Source of the DNA: Nonomuraea polychroma
Lineage (GTDB): Bacteria > Actinomycetota > Actinomycetes > Streptosporangiales > Streptosporangiaceae
Direction: 5' to 3'
Length of the DNA: 64,000 nucleotides
NCBI RefSeq assembly: GCF_004011505.1
Contig: NZ_SAUN01000001.1
Location: forward strand, 10,753,501-10,817,500
Position numbers and translations under genes: made by a program
Notes under the pieces: model-generated
The model's database searches: none
Told to the model about the DNA's origin: nothing
Seen by the model: the letters and a program-made list of their open reading frames with translations, nothing else
Part shown: piece after piece, positions 62,148 through 64,000 of the stretch
How the letters are laid out: every line of letters begins with the position of its first letter
How positions within the stretch are numbered: the first letter of the stretch is position 1

Positions 62148-62768
62148 ATGATCGACCGTGTCATCACCTCCGGGACGTTCTCGCTGGACGGCGGCACCTG
62201 GGAGGTCGACAACAACGTCTGGCTGATCGGCGACGCCCGCGAGGTGATCGTGATCGACGCCGCCCACGATGCGAACGTGATCGCCGAGCGGGTCGGCGGG
62301 CGCACGGTCAAGGCCATCATCTGCACGCACGCGCACAACGACCACATCAACGCCGCCCGGCCGCTGGCCGAGCTGACCGGGGCGCCGATCCGGCTGCACC
62401 CCGCCGACCAGGTGCTGTGGGACATGGAGTACGGCGACGCGGTGCCGTACCAGCCGCTGACCGACGGCGAGCGCATCGAGGTCGGCGGTTGCGCGCTGGA
62501 GATCCTGCACACCCCCGGCCACGCCCCCGGCGCGGTCTGCGTGCACGGGCGGGAGCTCGGCGCGCTGTTCAGCGGCGACACCCTGTTCAAGGGAGGCCCG
62601 GGCGCGACCGGCCGCTCGTACTCCTCCTTCGACACGATCATCGAGTCGATCAGGAAGCGCCTGCTGACGCTGCCGGCGGAAACCGTCGTGCACACCGGCC
62701 ATGGCGACTCCACCACGATCGGCGCCGAGGCTCCGCATCTGGAGGAGTGGATCGCCCGAGGGCACTGA
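62148..62768 (+). CDS. Metallo-beta-lactamase-fold hydrolase, mscR partner
   Basis: 206 residues, ATG 62148 immediately after the mscR stop. The MBL motif THAHNDHINAA gives His61, His63, Asp65 and His66; further ligands are in LHTPGHAPGA, FSGDTLFKGG and HTGHGDST. It resembles the glyoxalase II-like hydrolases. With mscR it probably hydrolyses the S-formylmycothiol product or another mycothiol thioester. The activity is inferred from gene pairing. Confidence 0.87.
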   Translation: MIDRVITSGTFSLDGGTWEVDNNVWLIGDAREVIVIDAAHDANVIAERVGGRTVKAIICTHAHNDHINAARPLAELTGAPIRLHPADQVLWDMEYGDAVPYQPLTDGERIEVGGCALEILHTPGHAPGAVCVHGRELGALFSGDTLFKGGPGATGRSYSSFDTIIESIRKRLLTLPAETVVHTGHGDSTTIGAEAPHLEEWIARGH

Positions 62769-62828
62769 TCGAGACAGGCCGTAATCTCCCGCTCGCAGAG
62801 GGATACAGGAGTGTGGCCCACCTAACGT

Positions 62829-62873
62829 AGGCAAGCCTTACCAAAGTGGGCTATCTTAGGTGTGCCTAACCTT
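62829..62873 (+). promoter_or_regulatory. Two DtxR/IdeR-like iron boxes before bfd
   Basis: TTAGGTGTGCCTAACCT (62856-62872) closely matches the IdeR/DtxR palindrome TTAGGTTAGGCTAACCTAA. A second, weaker palindrome, TAGGCAAGCCTTA, covers 62828-62840. Both lie within 80 bp of the bfd start codon. Iron-dependent control of bacterioferritin genes by this family is well known; the site assignment is from sequence. Confidence 0.7.
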
Positions 62874-62907
62874 GGCGTCCCAACCCTTCACGAGAGGCCG
62901 TCCCTGG

Positions 62908-63084
62908 ATGTACGTGTGCATTTGTCGTGCTGTGACCGAAAACGAGGTCCACGACTGTATTGCCTCAGGGGCGACGAGCGCGAAGCAGATTCGCGACACC
63001 ACCGGGGCTGGTGGGGACTGTGCCCGATGTGTACGGAAGATCTGTGCGATCCTGAAACGGTCGGAAGAACTGACGACCGCATAG
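62908..63084 (+). CDS. bfd: Bacterioferritin-associated ferredoxin
   Basis: 58 residues, ATG 62908 (a longer frame from 62860 would run through the iron box). Cysteines 4, 6, 38 and 41 (MYVCICRAV and GGDCARCVRKIC) form the CxC...CxxC pattern of Bfd, holding a [2Fe-2S] cluster. Bfd reduces iron in bacterioferritin so it can be released. It is 26 nt upstream of bfr, in the same transcript, downstream of iron boxes. Confidence 0.93.
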   Translation: MYVCICRAVTENEVHDCIASGATSAKQIRDTTGAGGDCARCVRKICAILKRSEELTTA

Positions 63085-63110
63085 CCGGATAGCAGCAAGG
63101 GGCCCGTCAC

Positions 63111-63596
63111 ATGCAGGGCGACAAGCAGATCATCGAGTTGCTCAACGAACAGTTGACCGCCGAACTCACCGCGATCAACCAGTACTTCCTGCACGCGAAG
63201 ATGCAGGAGAACTGGGGTTACACCAAGCTCGCCGAGCACACGCGCGAAGAGTCGATCGACGAGATGCGCCATGCCGAGCGCCTCACTGATCGCATCCTCT
63301 TCCTGGAGGGCCTGCCCAATTATCAGAGACTTGGCACCCTGCACATCGGGCAGACCGTCGAGGAGCAGTTGAGGGCCGACCTGGAAGTGGAGATGTCGGT
63401 GGTGCAGCGGCTGCGCCCGGCGATCGCCCTCATGCGCGAGAAGGGCGACATCACCTCGGCCAACATTTTCGAGGACATCCTGCGGGACGAGGAACAGCAC
63501 ATCGACTACCTGGAGACGGAGCTCGGCCTGATCAACAGCCTGGGCATCCAGCTCTACCTGGCCCGCTACGCCGAGCCGCCGTCCGCCGACGACTGA
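63111..63596 (+). CDS. bfr: Bacterioferritin
   Basis: 161 residues, ATG 63111. All ferroxidase ligands are present: Glu18, Glu51, His54, Glu94, Glu127, His130, and haem ligand Met52 in DEMRHAERL. Length and order are typical. It stores iron as a 24-mer with haem. It is cotranscribed with bfd. Confidence 0.96.
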   Translation: MQGDKQIIELLNEQLTAELTAINQYFLHAKMQENWGYTKLAEHTREESIDEMRHAERLTDRILFLEGLPNYQRLGTLHIGQTVEEQLRADLEVEMSVVQRLRPAIALMREKGDITSANIFEDILRDEEQHIDYLETELGLINSLGIQLYLARYAEPPSADD

Positions 63597-63605
63597 CCGC
63601 ACGAC

Positions 63606-63634
63606 GGGCGGGCGAGCCCGCGGCTCACCCGCCC
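63606..63634. terminator. Bidirectional hairpin after bfr
   Basis: GGGCGGGCGAGCC (63606-63618) pairs with GGCTCACCCGCCC (63622-63634), one mismatch, loop CGC. The right arm overlaps the stop codon of the converging GH95 gene (63625-63627). Confidence 0.75.
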
Positions 63635-64000
63635 ATCGTGTACGACTCTCCGGCCCGCGCCTGCCAGCTCCACGTGTCCCCGGAACGGCTCCCGCCGTCC
63701 CACATCCGGCCCTCGACGGCTGCCCGCACCCTGATCTCCCCGGTGCGCCCCGCGTGCAGCGTCACCTTCTCGGCGGCCCCGTCGCGCCACGAGACGTCCA
63801 CCGTCACGTCGCCCCGGGCCCTCAGCCCGCGCACCGACCCGGTACGCCAGGCCCGCGGCAGCGCGGGCAACACGTGGATCACCCCCTGGTGGCTCTGCAC
63901 CAGCATCTCCGCGATGCCCGCGACGGCCCCGAAATTGCCGTCGATCTGGAACGGCGGGTGCGTGTCCCACAGGTTGTCCAGCGTCGAGTGCTTGAGCAGC
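63625..64000 (-). CDS. GH95-family glycosidase (alpha-L-fucosidase-like), C-terminal part
   Basis: About 125 residues are visible; the gene runs off the right edge and its start is not in the window. DTHPPFQIDGNFGAVAGIAE, MLVQSHQGVIHVLPALPRAW and GSVRGLRARGDVTVDVSW are characteristic C-terminal blocks of GH95 alpha-fucosidases/galactosidases. The end (SGDTWSWQARAGESYTMGG) is a beta-sandwich tail. It is probably a glycan-degrading enzyme; the exact substrate is unknown. Confidence 0.82.
   Translation of the reverse strand, partial: LLKHSTLDNLWDTHPPFQIDGNFGAVAGIAEMLVQSHQGVIHVLPALPRAWRTGSVRGLRARGDVTVDVSWRDGAAEKVTLHAGRTGEIRVRAAVEGRMWDGGSRSGDTWSWQARAGESYTMGG

Overview
This window is high-GC actinomycete DNA. 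GC-rich third codon positions, many GTG/TTG starts, ATGA-type gene overlaps and a mycothiol-linked dehydrogenase (MscR) all point to a filamentous actinobacterium. A Streptosporangiales-type host such as Nonomuraea is plausible, but no 16S or other decisive marker is present. I saw no tRNA, rRNA, insertion sequence or CRISPR array.

Layout. (1) 1-4391: the end of an unknown gene, a secreted TPM-domain protein, and a short-chain dehydrogenase upstream of a biotin carboxylase/carrier subunit. (2) 4482-33014: a large type VII secretion (T7SS/ESX-like) island. It holds mycosin protease mycP, two EccC ATPases, eccD, eccB, about ten WXG100-like or WXG-motif proteins, two YbaB/EbfC-like proteins, a membrane pseudokinase, a WXG100-lytic transglycosylase fusion, a secreted M23 peptidase and an O-methyltransferase. 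EccA and EccE were not seen. The second EccC has a ubiquitin-like/FHA-like N terminus and GRS in place of GKS in its second and third P-loops. The pseudokinase and the M23 peptidase share an unrecognised four-cysteine C-terminal module. (3) 33355-43620: a Tad/Flp pilus operon (cpaB-like SAF protein, tadZ-like, tadA, tadB, tadC, one Flp-like and three TadE/F/G-like pseudopilins), followed by a LysM-BTAD membrane protein, a lipoprotein and a secreted protein. It runs divergently from the second eccC. (4) 43613-48154: a truncated marR remnant, an ogt / ada-alkA alkylation-repair pair, and an MFS exporter divergent from an ArsR-type regulator. (5) 48143-53450: NYN-domain RNase-like protein, acyl-CoA carboxylase epsilon and beta subunits, and an ABC exporter pair. 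(6) 53519-62768: ppc, epoxide hydrolase, fdhD with a small coupled upstream gene, birA, PH-domain protein, nucleotide cyclase, and mscR with its metallo-beta-lactamase partner. (7) 62829-64000: DtxR/IdeR-like iron boxes in front of bfd and bfr, then the 3' end of a GH95 glycosidase.

How the parts work together. EccB/C/D and MycP would form the secretion machine. WXG100 pairs and WXG-headed proteins are the expected substrates. The lytic transglycosylase and M23 enzyme would open peptidoglycan. The pseudokinase may sense or scaffold at the envelope. The neighbouring Tad genes supply a second envelope-spanning apparatus. Several intergenic signals stand out: a perfect inverted repeat between the fdhD and birA units, a DasR-like site before ppc, a palindrome before the epoxide hydrolase gene, and ~30-bp imperfect tandem repeats in three intergenic regions.
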